Source: Bolinopsis microptera (lineage: Eukaryota > Ctenophora > Tentaculata > Lobata > Bolinopsidae). From it: DNA of 64,000 nt. The stretch lies in NCBI RefSeq assembly GCF_026151205.1, contig NC_087074.1:14283167-14347166 (forward strand), written 5' to 3'. The notes under the pieces were generated by a model that had not been told where the DNA came from, did no database searches, and was given only the letters and a program-made list of their open reading frames with translations. A program made the translations under genes and the position numbers. Position 1 is the first letter of the stretch. Every line of letters begins with the position of its first letter. Below are positions 20,560 through 35,500 of this stretch, one piece after another.

Positions 20560-23500
20560 ATGCTTTGTTTGTTCCTGACTCTGCTTGTCGAACTATTCAA
20601 CGGCGGAGAGAGTGCCCGCTACGCCAGATTTCAGGAGAACTATGTGCCAGCTATAGGAGACTTTGCCACCAACGGCAATGTCGTGTATTTGGGAGCCAAA
20701 AGCAAGATACTGAAGCTTCATTTCGCCCGGAGAGAATTTGTTGCCCAGTTTGAGGTTCTGAGCTCAAAATGCCCGCTCGGAGATGACTCCTGTAGCGATT
20801 ATACTCAACATGTTATCTTAGCCGATGGCAGAATATTTGGGGTAAGTTACATACATCCTCTCAAATTATCACAATCACAGATTATTAGTCACCAGTCTTT
20901 GTAAAAATTTACATTCTATCAACACCGTTAGAAAAACTCCTCTTGAGTTGATTAGATCAGAAGATATTCTAATCCCTTGACATTTCACAAGTTTCTTGTA
21001 ATGATTCACCGAGAAAAGAGGATTCACAGGTTTCCTCACTTTCTCCACCTCTCACCTGGTTAATCTTGTTACCTTCCTATCACCATATTATCGTGTATAT
21101 TGTCTGCACACTTGTAACCATATATATATTAAACCATTTTGTACATTATCGTGTACATAGTAATCTCAAAATATGTTGCTATCCAACCTCTCCACAACAC
21201 TTCACCACAATTTCAATCTGACATATACCTTCACCTCAGTCGAGCTGTTATTGTAATACTATAACTTGTATGTGGTCAAGCCAAGGAAGTTTATAAAAGT
21301 ATTTACATGCTCACAGTTAATGTAGCTCCCAATCTGTATACACCCGAAATTTCCTGTCTCTCCCGCACACAACCGGATAACATAGTAACACATATCACTG
21401 GGTATGTAATCCAGTTTGCTCCATTCATTACCACCAATATTGAACGTCTGAGCGATTCATTTCACGATGAATTTAGACCCCTGAATCTGCTCTAACATGA
21501 ACAATGAGGCTAGCCTTTGATCTGTGAAGCCACCTGAAGCCCAAAGTTACTGGGGTTAGAATTTGTTTAGGGTTATAGAACTGTGAGACACCCTTCTTGA
21601 GAGCATGCTACTAAATCCACATATTTTATGAGTCTCCGACGTTTTAATTAGATTTTCATGGACTTAAATTGCATACTACATTAAATCCGGGGAACAATCA
21701 TACTACTTAACCGGTCAGGTGAGCGTGTGTGTAGAGACTCAGTGTATAATATATTTGAAACGACGGACTGTTAATTTTAAGGTTATTAGAGGTATGAAAA
21801 ACCTTCAGCTCCGACGCATTATTACTGGTGCTAAACTAGGAAGCCCTCTTTCCTAGAATTTACTGAACATAGCATGACCAATTTGTCTCGCTCGTAATCA
21901 TCCTATCCCCTTTCAAACCGTTGATCAGGCTATCCACCAGCTCACTAATACCGTATTGAGAGTGATCTAACAATACAGGCCAACACAACACGTTTTTAGC
22001 CCCTTCTAATGGTACACAGGAGGTGTTATTATTATTATGACCGGTTATTAGTTCCCTACTAGTTCCCCCAGTTAACGAGTAACGATCCCAGTGAGGTCAT
22101 TAGTCTCCAGGATAACACCGCACTTTTCTCACCCAACAACTGGGGTCGTCTACCCCGAAACTCTGACAAATCTCGGGGGTATTTCCCGAACTCTAATCGT
22201 TCTTACAAATTGCATCAATTCTAAAATTACTAAATTACGGTCTTGCAGGTAGGTAAGTAGCTATCTTGGGCCGGGATCTTTATCAGGCTAGATTTGATGA
22301 GGGCAGCAAGTTTTTGACAAATTGAAACGTTTTACGGCACGATCCAGGAAGGTGTATCCCAGAAGAAGTCTGTTGGGAGAGGTTGAGGATTTTTTTTGGA
22401 AAATTTCGTCATTTGGGGAGTATGCTGAAAATAGGCAGATCCTCAATTGGGGCTGAGGGGTGAGTCGAGGGGTTAACGTTAAATTTTCAAAACTTTGGCT
22501 TGGATCACGCCACTTGTTTACCAGCAATGAGATAAATTGGGCGTTTCTTAGCAGGTGTGCCAATAATTGGGCTTTTTTCTTTTGTTGAAGAACAGACTCC
22601 GAGTTCCGACTTTGACTGATTAGAAGGTGGCACATTTTCCCGGATATAATTTAGTGTCCTAATGGGAGAAATGCTTGTCTAATTAGGCAAAAATATCGGG
22701 TTTGGGTTTCAATTGATTGTCAATTGTTCTCTTTCGTCACAAGGTTGGACCGTTAGCAGCTACTCGAGTACAGCCGGAAACGCCCTCGGGCCCTTTGTCA
22801 TTAAAATATCTCTCAATATGTTGCATATGAGACTCATAGAAGGATGTAAAGGTGAAGTGTGCACTTCATAAAGAGTGTGCTTATGAATATATATTAATAC
22901 ATTATGATGCATAACAGCCACTGAGCTCCCTTGCGTGTAAAAATTCCGCAAGTTTTGGAGGTAGTAAAAACTCTAAAAACAACATGTCCGTGTGCACAGT
23001 GCACTTTACTCTGATAATAATACTATGAGCAGAAGGTTAAGTTTGCCGAATATACACGGCAGTTGTCCTCAATCTCACGTCATCACCTCTCTTATCAAAA
23101 GTGAGAAGCAATTAATCACACAGCTGTGTGCAGCTGATATGATGATGTAACAATACGGTGACATATGTTGTGGTACATCATAACAATCGTCACGAGGCAT
23201 AATCCCACGAACCACCCTCCTGTCCACCGTCATCAGGTAGCCGAGTGTACTTAGTCTAACCAACCCTTCTCCACACAGCGTCATCAGGTAGTCCCTCCAA
23301 CCACCCCTTTTTTCACCGTCACCAGGTAAACTTAGTCTTACACTCCCTCCCACCCGACAGCGTCACTCCTAATCTAGACAAACAGTGCCCTATATAAGGA
23401 AAGATAGGAAAGTCAGGCCTGAACCCGTATATTGGGTGGCTGGTTTTAAGGTTATTTTTATCAGAGTCAAAGTACACCGATTGGGAGAATTAAGAAGTGT

Positions 23501-26500
23501 AAGTATCTCAGTAATATTATGTTAGAGGTAAGTTATGTGCATAATCCTTGATTACATACGACATCAAAGCCGGAGCCATGCTCGTAATGGCAAGGAACTC
23601 TTAGGACTAAGTACCAAAAATGTGATTACTTAAATCCTAATTTATTGATCTGTATGTACCTACCAAGAGTTACTGAATGGTGGTCGGGCCAACTTTTTAC
23701 TGTGTCAAGTAGTATATATTATGTTAGTGTTTACTTATGCGCTGTATCACGAATGTAAACAGTGTAATACCTACCATTTTAGACTGTTAAAATAGACTTT
23801 AACAAGCATGAGGATGTGATGTGTAGAGGTGTATAAGTGTTGGTTAACTGGACTGATTGTTTTAATTGGGCGACTAGACTGAAGAGCAAGTTTTTACCCG
23901 GTTTTAATCCTGTTTGTCTGGTCACCAAACACCGAAACCTCGAGGTTTGTCTGGTCACCAAATTGAAATACCGATAGGTTTTTCCGATGCCACGTAAAAA
24001 GGCTTTCAGTCATCACATTATATAAATGTAAGCCAAATATTAAGTCTATAAATTGAATATTGTCTAATCTCACGGGGCCGGGGGTGTGTGGTTGTTAGTT
24101 CACACTCTAGCTAGCTACACTAGGACAGTAGGACAGTAACTTATAATCTCACTAATTCTCAATATATTGGTTTTACTGAATATGTTGCTCAGTAGTCAGT
24201 AGTTGTCAAACTTGTAGCATCCGTGTCACAAAAATTATAGTATGTTATTAAAACTTTAAACATTTTAATTTTTAAATCAACCCAACGGGGTGAGTCTGGG
24301 AAAATACTGAGTTTTCAGCCGTTGAATTATATTGCCGACCAGCCTTCCAAGCCATTAATTTGATTCTTATGGGCGTATTTGGATAAAGTTATGGAGAATT
24401 ATCACAGAGTCGAGGGAGAACATACTTTTAAATCTCATGATAGATGGCATAATATTATCGTATAAGTATAATGATGGTATATATACCATGTGTAATAATG
24501 TTTATAAACATTATTACACATGCTAAACTAATTAGGCATACCGTCCTCTCCTTAAGATCGAGCTTACGCACAAAACTAGGTTTTCCTTTTATTAAATAGT
24601 GATTATTAAAATTATAATAATATTAATAAAATTATAATACCATCCAGATGCTGAGATGGGTGAGAATATGGTGATGATATCTTAAATTCCTTAAATTTCG
24701 TAGTAAGACTCAAATGCCGTTTATAAATCTTGTTTCATGCCATTAATCTGAAATTTGAGACGGAATTTCTCGGATTAAAAATATGTGAGCATAGAATTTA
24801 AAGTAAAAAAGTTGGTGACGTTTGGAGAAATATGTTCAGTGATCGTGTCTCCCGATAAAGGACAAACAGCTAATTCTCATGGCCATTAACGTATCATTTG
24901 ATAATAATAATACCACACCTGATAACAAATGAACCGTGCTTGATGTGTCATAAAACGTCAAAAGGTTCCGTTATTAGGTAATGTGTACCTGTTTTCCTGC
25001 TAATGACAACAATTCCCTGACAATAACACCTCAGATCCACCTAACAGCCATTGTCTGTCAGCTTCAGACTGTTTACGGGATACAAAGGGATCTGTTAATT
25101 AATTAATTAATTAGATAAGTACCCCACTAATCTGTCAAATACTCCACTTCCAACAAACTAGAACTTTATGGGAGTCATTGTTCATAAGTGGTGAGAGATC
25201 AGCGGCTGAGTCCTTTCAAAGAAGTGCAATGTTTTAAGTCTCAGCTAAAATTGATGATGATGACACTTGATCGTTATGCTGTTTACTCTTATCATCTTAT
25301 CACCTCCAGAATCTTAATATCAACCTCTTAAATTAAAGTTTTGGTCGTTATCAATATCGTTACCTTTCAACAGGAAGCTAACGACTTGCTGACAAAATCC
25401 CTAAAATGATCTTGAAAATTTGAAAATTGTCCCATTCTGTCCGATAAATCAAGTCATGAATCAAATTGAAACAAAGCAAAATCTTTGTCATATATTCCCT
25501 ACGCCCAAGATGAAGAGCAATTATGTTGTCAGGGGTCGTCTATCAAAATGTAGCTGTCATATTTAACCTGCCCCTCTAACCGCAAACGGACAGGTTTCCG
25601 TGGTAATTTCAGACCTTTGGTATCATTATATTGAGCAAAAAACGCAAAAAAATGGCGAGAAGTTCGGCTTTGCATTTATTGAGAGTACTAACATTTTTTG
25701 GTCGACTTTGAGACGTCTATCTTTTCTGGTCTACCTCAGGATCACGAAGTTTTACACTGGGCGTCTATCGAGTACTCTAAATTAAAACTTACAATTAGTG
25801 ACCGACGTCCTCAATTTGTCATCCTAAGTCATGAATGACTGTGGTGACCTGGGTTTCTCTGCATCCTAATTTGATTGCCCTACTCCGGCAACATTTACAT
25901 TTGTCATAACATCGGTAATTAGGAGCTTTAAAGTTGACCAGGATGCCAGAAGAGGGCATGTTATGGGATTAGAATGATGACGCTCAGAATGACATGTCAA
26001 TATTTGACAAATGGGTAACCCACCTCCCATTGCTGGAGCGTATGATACTCGGGGCTAGCTTAGAGGCGTGGTATTAGCTGGCGTGGTAAGGTATTCGTCT
26101 TGCCGTGTCAATAATTTAGCTTTTGAGGCGATAATTAATAAGTTTATCGTAAATAAGGAATATTTGGAGGACAAGAATTTTGGAAACATACCATTGATAT
26201 TATCAATGGTATGTTCAAGTGTTAAACGGCAGGATAAAGTGTCAGGGCTGACCCGTGCCAGTTGTTAACAGATGCCAAGATTCCAATATTGCACTATCAA
26301 TGCATATTTAACCGGGTCTAACATGGTTTAACAGTTGCTTTTTTCGTAATTGAAATGAAACTATGGTAAGAATAGACTTTTTCCTATATATATATCGGAC
26401 CTTCGTTCTCGATTAGGCTAGCTCTTCTACGAAGCCTCGCCAGTCAAATATCTTGACCTAAACTGCTTTAAGTTATAAATTCTCTTCCACCAGACCCGGA

Positions 26501-29500
26501 CATAACCTTGAAGGGAAAATGTAATCTGGTGGTTAGCAATTCATTTACCAAACCGTACTGTATTACCTCGCCCACCTGCCTTACACGGTACATTATTATT
26601 GGTAGGTCTATAACATTAGTGGGATTAACCATTATAATACAAAAATGTTATTATATTTGATGGGATAATCTTAATCTAGCGGTTGAAATCGAATCCTCCC
26701 GAAAACCCAAAATACCCCTTCATGTCTTATGTTTCACCGTTAACCTGATTCCACCCCCTCAACATACCCTCAACATACCCACATTTCTCGTCTGATATAT
26801 TTACATATGATCGGAGAGAAAAGAAACCAGCCGCTCCCACATACAATTAGTTGCGAACAGCAGGCTCTCTCCAGATAATTAAATGCTAGACAATAAGTTG
26901 CGAGAGACAAGTCTCCAGACATGAAAACTCGCCTAGACGCCAGACTTTTCGGCGACAGAACATTGATGACAGCTCTCTTGCTTAGCTGGAGATATAGTGT
27001 CTGAGTAGACCAGGAGCGTATAAATTAAATCATCTGGATTCTTGTGACACCCCCTGCATGTTGGGGAGTTATACCGAACCATGGGGAGCCGGGGAGAGGG
27101 AATTGCCGGGGGTGTCGCACATAAATCAAAGCGAAAACACCAGTTAGTGTACCTTCAACGTGGTGGTATTAGGATACTTGAGCAGTAAAATATAAACGAA
27201 TTTTAATAAATATGTACTCGTCAAGTTTACCAACTTAATGAGTATGTTTTAAATATAAGCTATTGCCGTAGAAAAATAAAATATATTCATGCTTTTCATA
27301 CAAGTTACAACAAAGTCTTCATGTTATGTATCCTGGGTTTCATGATTAAATATTATATAATATAATGACATTTTAATTTGACTACAATCATACTTTCTTA
27401 GTTAAGAATATCGCTACAGTTATTTTATTCAGTTACCCATGACATGAGGGTTTTAAAGGCCCTTTGAGCAGTTTTTAAAATGATTTTACATGCAATAAAC
27501 GTAACGTGGGAAATGGGAATATAATAGTCATTAAATTTGTCACATGTTATGATATGTTGACCTTACAGTGCAGTGCCACACTAATAGTAGTAGCACTCCC
27601 TTCAAACTCACATACAGGAAAAGGATAATAATACACGTGACTCTTTGCAGAGAATTTAGTAACAATAAGATATGGAGAACTATTGTGTTTTGTCAATGCA
27701 GTCTGCAGATGAATAATGCCTGGAAATTGGAAACTAAGCTGCATAAAACGATAGAAGCAGCAAATTAGCCGTCTCCGGAATATAAAAACTAGATAATGCA
27801 TTTTGTCAATCCACTCAATTGATTTAATTCCTGTAAACGTTACTAGTAGCGGTTAGAAAGATTAAACTGATTGAATGTAAGGAGGTTTATAATTCGCTCT
27901 AACTGTCTCCGGACTACAGCGTTTAGGGGTTTTAAACAAAACTTGTCGCTCACTTTGAGAAACACAAAGCATGAAAATTAGAATCAGTTATTATCGCACC
28001 ATGCGTTTTCTAAATATAGTTCCGTCAAATTGTTTCGAATCTTGAAAATATGCACACAGATAACAGCTCAACACATACCATGTTCAATCATCCTTGATTT
28101 TATTTTGTACACTAATTTCCGGAATAGTACGATCCAGATTATAGTGTTGGTGATTGTGGCAACCCACAAAACACACTCAGATCCCCAATTCCGACACACT
28201 AATAAATCACCGGTTAATAAATCAACTGACCCATAACCCCACCCTATCCCCAGGCAGAACAAGATAAGGTGTGTGTAACCTGTGGAACACACGGAGGCAG
28301 ACCCAGATGCGTGATAAGAGACCTGGGCCTCCTCAACGTCATCAGAGAAGTTAGACCTCTACAGTTCGCTTCAGCGGCCCACCCCGGACTCACGAGCCTC
28401 GCTGAGGTTCACGGTAAGTTGTCTCTATATCTCTATATCTAGCTTTACGTTAACCGAGTTTACAGATTGAACAGATAGACTGGACAGTATAGATATATTT
28501 TCCTAATATTATCTGTTATATATGGCCGGAAGTAAACCTATCTTAAGCCTCGTGCCCCGACTTACTCCAGCATATTTGCGCTTAATCTTCCGTGTTTTAC
28601 CGTCCAGAAATCCTGAAATATTAAATTAAGATCCTCCTTCCTCCTTCTCCTCTTCCCCTACTTGTGTGTTGAGAGGAGAGCTCTAAATCGTGCTGGCTCG
28701 TGCTGCTTGTTTTAAAAATACTTCCACTCTACCTCCCAACCCTCCCAAATTAGAGTTTTAAAACCAGGTCCCCATTGCATGTTTGAGAGGTGTGGTACCC
28801 TCGTTTTACACAAAACATTTCCATCTAAATCCTTGCTCCGTCTCCAAATAGTCTAGATGAGGGGGTCCTGTGCGCAATCACGCCAACTTCTGGTTTGGTC
28901 TCTACTTGCTTGTACCTGGCACTGCTCAACTCTCACTGCTTATAATGCTTGTGCTGTCTTGAAGTTTTACATTTGCAGATTTCACACCCTTCCAAACACA
29001 CCCCATTTAAACAAAATTTAAATATGCATCCCCAGCAGTGCAAATTACAGAACCTTTAAAAAATACGGCTCGTAATAATTATGTGAATTATTAAACAATT
29101 GTTTTGTGTGAAAACTATAATTTAACAATGTTAAACTAACACAATATGTTAAATTAACATGTGTCCTACCCCCTGCAGATAACGCGTTCTACTACACTTC
29201 CTACGTTACCAACGACACGTCCCACCCTATCCTGGGCATGTACAGTCAGCACAAACAGCTTACCACCAAACTGGATGACAAGTGGTTCAACAGTGAGTGT
29301 TTTTCTTTTTCTTTCTTTCTTAACATGGTATTTTTAACATATATAACTGTACATTTAACTTGAAAAACTTGACATAGCCGTTGACCATGCAAACTTGAAA
29401 CTTTAAAATTTAATAGTTGTCTAAGTAATGTGCAGTACACTAATCGAAAGAACTAAGCACTGTTGGCTTTAATAAAGTTTTAAAGTTAGCGTTTAGAAAG

Positions 29501-32500
29501 TTTAGGACCTGCGGTGCTTTAGTCGCCCATGAACACGAGCGCTTTACAGACTTATCAATCTTCTCGATCCTGTTTTAAAGCTATCCTTTTGCGCTGTTAC
29601 AATCTTTACGTTTTTAAATTATCATATTTCTGTCTCTGGCTACAATTCCTTAATTTTCTGAGAAATTCAAACTTTTAGTCTATACGAAAAATTTATAGTT
29701 GAACTTAACAAAAATTTAAAGTAGAATAATTTTAAAGGTAACATTCTCGAGGCTTCCCTGTCAGGTTTTTGCACCACATAAGAATGTGAAGACCTGTAGT
29801 GCGTCTCCCACCCTCCCAAATTCCAAACATCATATCCCCAGACTCATCACCCTTTGCCAGAATCTGCTAATGCAGCTGCCAGCTTTCAGTACTCATTAAA
29901 CTATTAACACGTACATGTGATGTCGTTTAAAAACAATCAACCAACTGCCAAGAAGTCACCTAAAAATCATCACCATACCTCATAGAAAACCAAGCTAATT
30001 CTAAAGTTTATCCATTCTTCATTCCTCATGCATCACCTCTTATAGTTATATACAAACCACACTAAGTCCCTGAATCCTGACTGGAGACTATTCACCTTAT
30101 CTCCTCCTCAATAAGTCCCTGTACCCCTAAGTCCTAACATCTTGTCTCCTCCTCAATAAGTCCCTGAACCCCTAAGTCCTAACATCTTGTCTCCTCCTCA
30201 ATAAGTCCCTGAACCCCTAAGTCCTAACATCTTGTCTCCTCCTCAATAAGTCCCTGAACCACTAAGTCCTAACATCTTGTCTCCTCCTCAATAAGTCCCT
30301 GAACCCCTAAGTCCTAACATCTTGTCTCCTCCTCAATAAGTCCCTGAACCCCTAAGTCCTAACATCTTGTCTCCTCCTCAATAAGTCCCTGAACCACTAA
30401 GTCCTAACATCTTGTCTCCTCCTCAATAAGTCCCTGAACCACTAAGTCCTAACATCTTGTCTCCTCCTCAATAAGTCCCTGAACCACTAAGTCCTAACAT
30501 CTTGTCTCCTCCTCAATAAGTCCCTGAACCACTAAGTCCTAACATCTTGTCTCCTCCTCAATAAGTCCCTGAACCCCTAACATTTTATCTCCTCCTCAAT
30601 AAGTCCCTGAACCCCTAAGTCCTAACATCTTGTCTCCTCCTCAATAAGTCCCTGAACCCCTAAGTCCTAACATCTTGTCTCCTCCTCAATAAGTCCCTGA
30701 ACCACTAAGTCCTAACATCTTGTCTCCTCCTCAATAAGTCCCTGAACCACTAAGTCCTAACATCTTGTCTCCTCCTCAATAAGTCCCTGGACCCCTAAGT
30801 CCTAACATCTTGTCTCCTCCTCAGATGCCCAGTTCGTGTCAGTGATCCCAATTGACCGTCATCTGTACGTGTTCTATAAGGAACTCACATTTGACTACCC
30901 CAGTCCCATTCTGACTTCCAGAGTAGCTAGAGTCTGTCTCACAGATCCCGGCGGTAACAAGTAAGTTTATTTGCTAATTAATATTTTAATAATTTTATAT
31001 GCTAATAAAATAATTCGTATTTTAAAACATTCCGTATCATTTATATGTTTTGAAAGAATCCCCCCTCCGAGTCTAGTTATGTGTCTGTCTATTTTTGTGT
31101 GTAGGAGTATTGAGTAAGTATTAACAATCCTGGCGATAAATAATATATCAAATAGTTAGTTGGTTACGTGCTGTCTGTCTCTTTGTGCAACATTCTAACC
31201 TTACAAAGTATTCTAACGTTTCATTAACCAGCATACCATTCTGTCATAACTTGATTTTTTGTCATACCAGATTTGCCTCGTTAAGATTTTAGAGTTTTCT
31301 GTGGTATTCGTCTCTGGAAGTCCTAAAGTTCTAAACTTGTTCCATTTTTCTGGGTCATCATCTGAGCGTCATTTTAGACAATTTAATGTTGACCACGTAA
31401 ATATCACTACGTAAATATTTGAAGCGGAGAGAAATTACTCCATCGCCAAGTCTGCATACCTGTCTGGCATCTCCGGACACCAAATTAATGTAGAATTCAG
31501 GAATTATAAACCCCGTTTCAAACTGTTTTCAAGTCTGCCGGTTGAAATATTGTCGGCAGACAGTAATTCCGAAGTTCCTGATTGTTAAAGTTGCAGTTCT
31601 TGGGTGGTCAGGTTGCAGCCTGCTGCTCTCCAGCAAGCTGACATGTAACACGTGACAGTTACAGTAAGTTACAGTATCACACTGTTTCACATGATCCACA
31701 CGACTACAAACAAGCATCACAGCCCTGATCTAACTTTCCTGCTTGCTATTTAATTTAGTTTAATTACAGCACGAGTATATCTTGTGTTCCTCTCCTGCCA
31801 CCACGGGGCAGACTCTTCAGACTTACTTTAGTGGTATCACGTACAATAATAAGGTCCCTCCCTGTAGGACCCTCCCTAGGGTGGAAGTACGGTGGTGGAA
31901 GTAGTGCTCGTCTTGTAGTATGTGGTCACTAACGTCTAACACAATAGGGGGGCTACAAGACCTAATTTGTGGTAACGCCCCAGTTTCAGACACGATATTA
32001 AATCCTTAATTGAGACATTTGAGAAGTGGCCTGTCAATTATTGAGCACCTTGAGACACATACCAATGAGACACCCACCAAGCTTTCCATCCTGTCAGATT
32101 CACTGCCCTTTCAGTCTACATTCCACTCACAATGCCATATTCTTGACACAATGATGTCTCAGCTGAATACTCTCTCCTCCCCACTGCAGCACATCGGGTG
32201 AAGTTTATCAAGTATGTAAACCAGTTTCCTTGCACTTGAAGAAGCCTTACTTGGTATTTATGGTAGCAGTGTTTGTGGGCACAATGTGGAAATTCAGGAG
32301 AGATGTTCCAAACCAGACGTGTTTAACACAGTTAACTACATTCTTAACAATTATTAGACTGTCTCACTTCACCTCGCCTTCACCCCAGTTTACCGTGTTC
32401 TGTACAACGTGCTACATATTCTATTATGCCTACTCCCTGACGGTACAAATATCTCAAGTCAAGCATAATTAATAATTCCTCCAACGAAAATAAACATTAA

Positions 32501-35500
32501 TTAAACTATGTAGAGCTAAGGGGCTGGCGTTGTAAGCAGCGATCAAAGCAGACAAGATATTCCACAATTCAGGTTTATTAGAACTATCTATCAGTCTTGC
32601 AATTGACAACAATATCTCACTAAACTGCTGTTCCGGGTATGATCCAGGCTGTGGTCTCCACCCTCTCCCACCGGGGAGTCTCCAACCAGTCCCCACCCTC
32701 AGCTGGTGGGTGGGGTCCTGCTTGTTTGTCTTATACTCACGAGCTGGGAGACCCAGGATGGAGAGTGGTAGTTTTATCCAAACAGGACTCCTGGCAGACT
32801 GTGTGGTTATGAAGGAGAGAGAGAGAGCTCTAACTTTGTCCTCTTCCTCCAGACAGTCTTACCTTTTTTTCCAGGGTTCGCGCTTCGAGACTTTTGGTGT
32901 CAATTTTTTGTCCCAGCTCAGCAGAAGGACAATTAGAATGACAGATTTTGAGAAATGATGTGTCTACCTTTTTAGATATCATGTCTTAAAGTTTATAGGT
33001 CTCTCTAAGGTGTCTCAGTTTCTAAGGTAAACCAATAATAACACTAGATATACATTATCAACTCGTATGTTTATTTCTATAGAAGCTAATACATCTCCTA
33101 TCTAAACTCAATATAGCGCTGTACTAACCCTGGAACAGATTTGTATCAGTATATTACACTACTATATCAGGTATTACAATTGGGTGCTGTGGTAGCCCCA
33201 GATCTCACGTTAATGCACTTTTTTAATGTTCATGGTATCTCCTTATCTTAATGATCAGTATTTCCTATATCTTGACCTTATCCGGGGGGGGGGGGGGGGG
33301 GGGGGGGGGTGGGGGGGGTCATAAGATAGGGAGTCTTCAAGATAAAAACAGTGATAAACATGAAGATTAACCCCTCCACTCACATTCCTGTAGTAAACTA
33401 ACGGTATCTTGAAATTCTTGATTTGCAGCCTAATATTCTGATATTTACGATTCTCGAAAGCTCGGCACCGGGTGTCCTCCCTTTTACATCGGATCCTAAA
33501 TGTCTATTTATTTCTTGATCGAAGATACAAATTACTGTTGTCATGTAAACTTCGCGGGTAGAGTTGTTACCGGTTCCTGTATAGTCTAGAACAAGATAAC
33601 CAATGATACCTGAATAGTTGGCGCCATAATACCACTTTCCTTGCCGTGGGGAGGCGTGCTTCTAACAGCAGCCCACATTAAATTAGATAGGAGTTAGTGA
33701 GGTCTGCTATCAAACTAAATACAGAAGTAGGGCACCAAGGCCGGGAGGCACAGTTGAAGCGAGGCTATCTTCCCTTAATACTGAGACTTTACGGTTACTT
33801 CCGTGCTACCAATCCGGCCATGCAGATAGCTGTAATTATTTATCTTGTCGCTGTCCCTAGACTGGAAGATACCGGTAAAATATACTTTTTAGCGATGAAT
33901 CGGTATTCATCGTTCATGACACATTGGACATTTCTCAATCTTTCTGCCTTCATCACCGCTCACTTTTTGTTTGATGGGCTTTGTTTGAGCGCTTAGCGAC
34001 AGAAAATCATGACAGGAAAGTTTGCAGAAACATCTATCAGAAAATTAGTGCAATTTTGTGATACGATTATAATTTCTATCACTGGGTGCATATTGATATA
34101 TACGGAGGATAAATTGATCACGTTTGCAACTATTTTAAAAGTGTTGCAGAAGTAAGGTGAAACTTGGTCTTTGGCAAAACAGTACGTATTGTGTGTCCGG
34201 TTTGTCTGCCGACCGAATTTGATTACAATTTCAGGTGAATATATGCCTGCTCTTCATACAGACACTTTAATTAAATGGACAATAACGGACCTTGGTGGTA
34301 ATTGATGGTATGTTCATCACATTTCCTGTCAACTTGAGGTCTAACCAGACTGTGGGTCGTCCAAGCGGTATTCAAGTCTTCATTCGTATCTCACACTTTT
34401 ATTTAACGACACTAAATAATCCCACCCACCCCCACAAGTTATAATGTCCTGTCTTGATAGAATCCGTTAACTCTTAATTCTATAATTGTACTCACTAACT
34501 CACCTGAAGAATAGTCTTGATCCGTTTTAGATTTTACTAGAACGAGCTGCTGGAAGGTTCATATCTTCTAAAATTAAAATATTTACAGAGCAGCTACAAA
34601 TTTATGAACCTTCCCTTCGGGGGTGGGTTGTGGAGACACAAAAAGTATAAGTGTGAATAGCGTATCTCGGGAGAGATAATGTGAGAAACTAGACTGTGCT
34701 AACTCTACAAATTTTCAGGCTGCTCCTTCACAAACATTTCCGGACGTTCACCAAGGCGACGATCTCGTGTACATCACCCAGTACAATGTCCGGAGTTCCC
34801 GACTATTCGTACAACTTTATAGACGGTGTAGCCATGCCCCACGACAGCCTCACCGATCCAAGCAGAGCTGGTAAGTACCATGGCTACTTTATTTATTCTA
34901 TTAGATCACAACGACTGAGTTTCTAAAAAAAACACCCAGTAAATCAATTTCTGGTCACTTTTACAATGGGTCATTGTGGGTCATTAGTCGTGTCAGGTTA
35001 TTTGTTAGTTTTTTTCTCTTCACAAAACGTAAGGTTACAAGTACTTGTGCCGAGCAATGCTGAGCTTTCTCCAAATAGTACCAGACTGCTGAGTCGCAGG
35101 GTCACTTGTAACCTTGGGACTGTTTTTATTCACAATGGAGAACTTTCGAGCTGTCAGCAATCATCGGTATTATTATCACCCCTAGCAACAAAAACGGAAG
35201 TATTTAATTCAGAGAGACTGAGAAAGCACATCATCAGGTGGTGATGACTTCTCCAAAACACCATCTTGCCACCATCTGATCACTATGTGATCTCAATTTA
35301 ATAAGACTAATAGCTAACCACAGCATCCTGCCTAGAAACCAGCTCCTAACTCCGCTTAACACCCTAGTTTCTCTTCATTAGTGCGAATGAGATCAGATAA
35401 GCTCATATAAACACACCTGTTTGGGTTGGATTGCTATTTGTTATCCCTGTCATGCTCACAGCTGATTATCTCCTCCAAATAACACATGACCGAGACTAAT

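Larger units (their letters stand above)
20842..28253 (+). other. Semaphorin intron 1
   Basis: No nested gene recognised in 7.4 kb. Donor GGGTAAGT and acceptor TATCCCCAG. It contains a perfect 36-bp palindrome (24487-24522), a hairpin at 26185-26215, short AATT-rich runs near 25095, and a loosely repeated CACC/CATCAGGTAG stretch at 23200-23350. Long first introns often hold regulatory elements, but none is identifiable here. Confidence 0.6.

Noticed and set aside
22288-22635. 115-codon minus-strand frame in semaphorin intron 1
   Set aside because: No recognisable motif, low-complexity runs, and a length expected by chance in this much sequence.
33697-33996. 99-codon frame in semaphorin intron 4
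   Set aside because: Some hydrophobic character but no family resemblance or regulatory context; probably chance.
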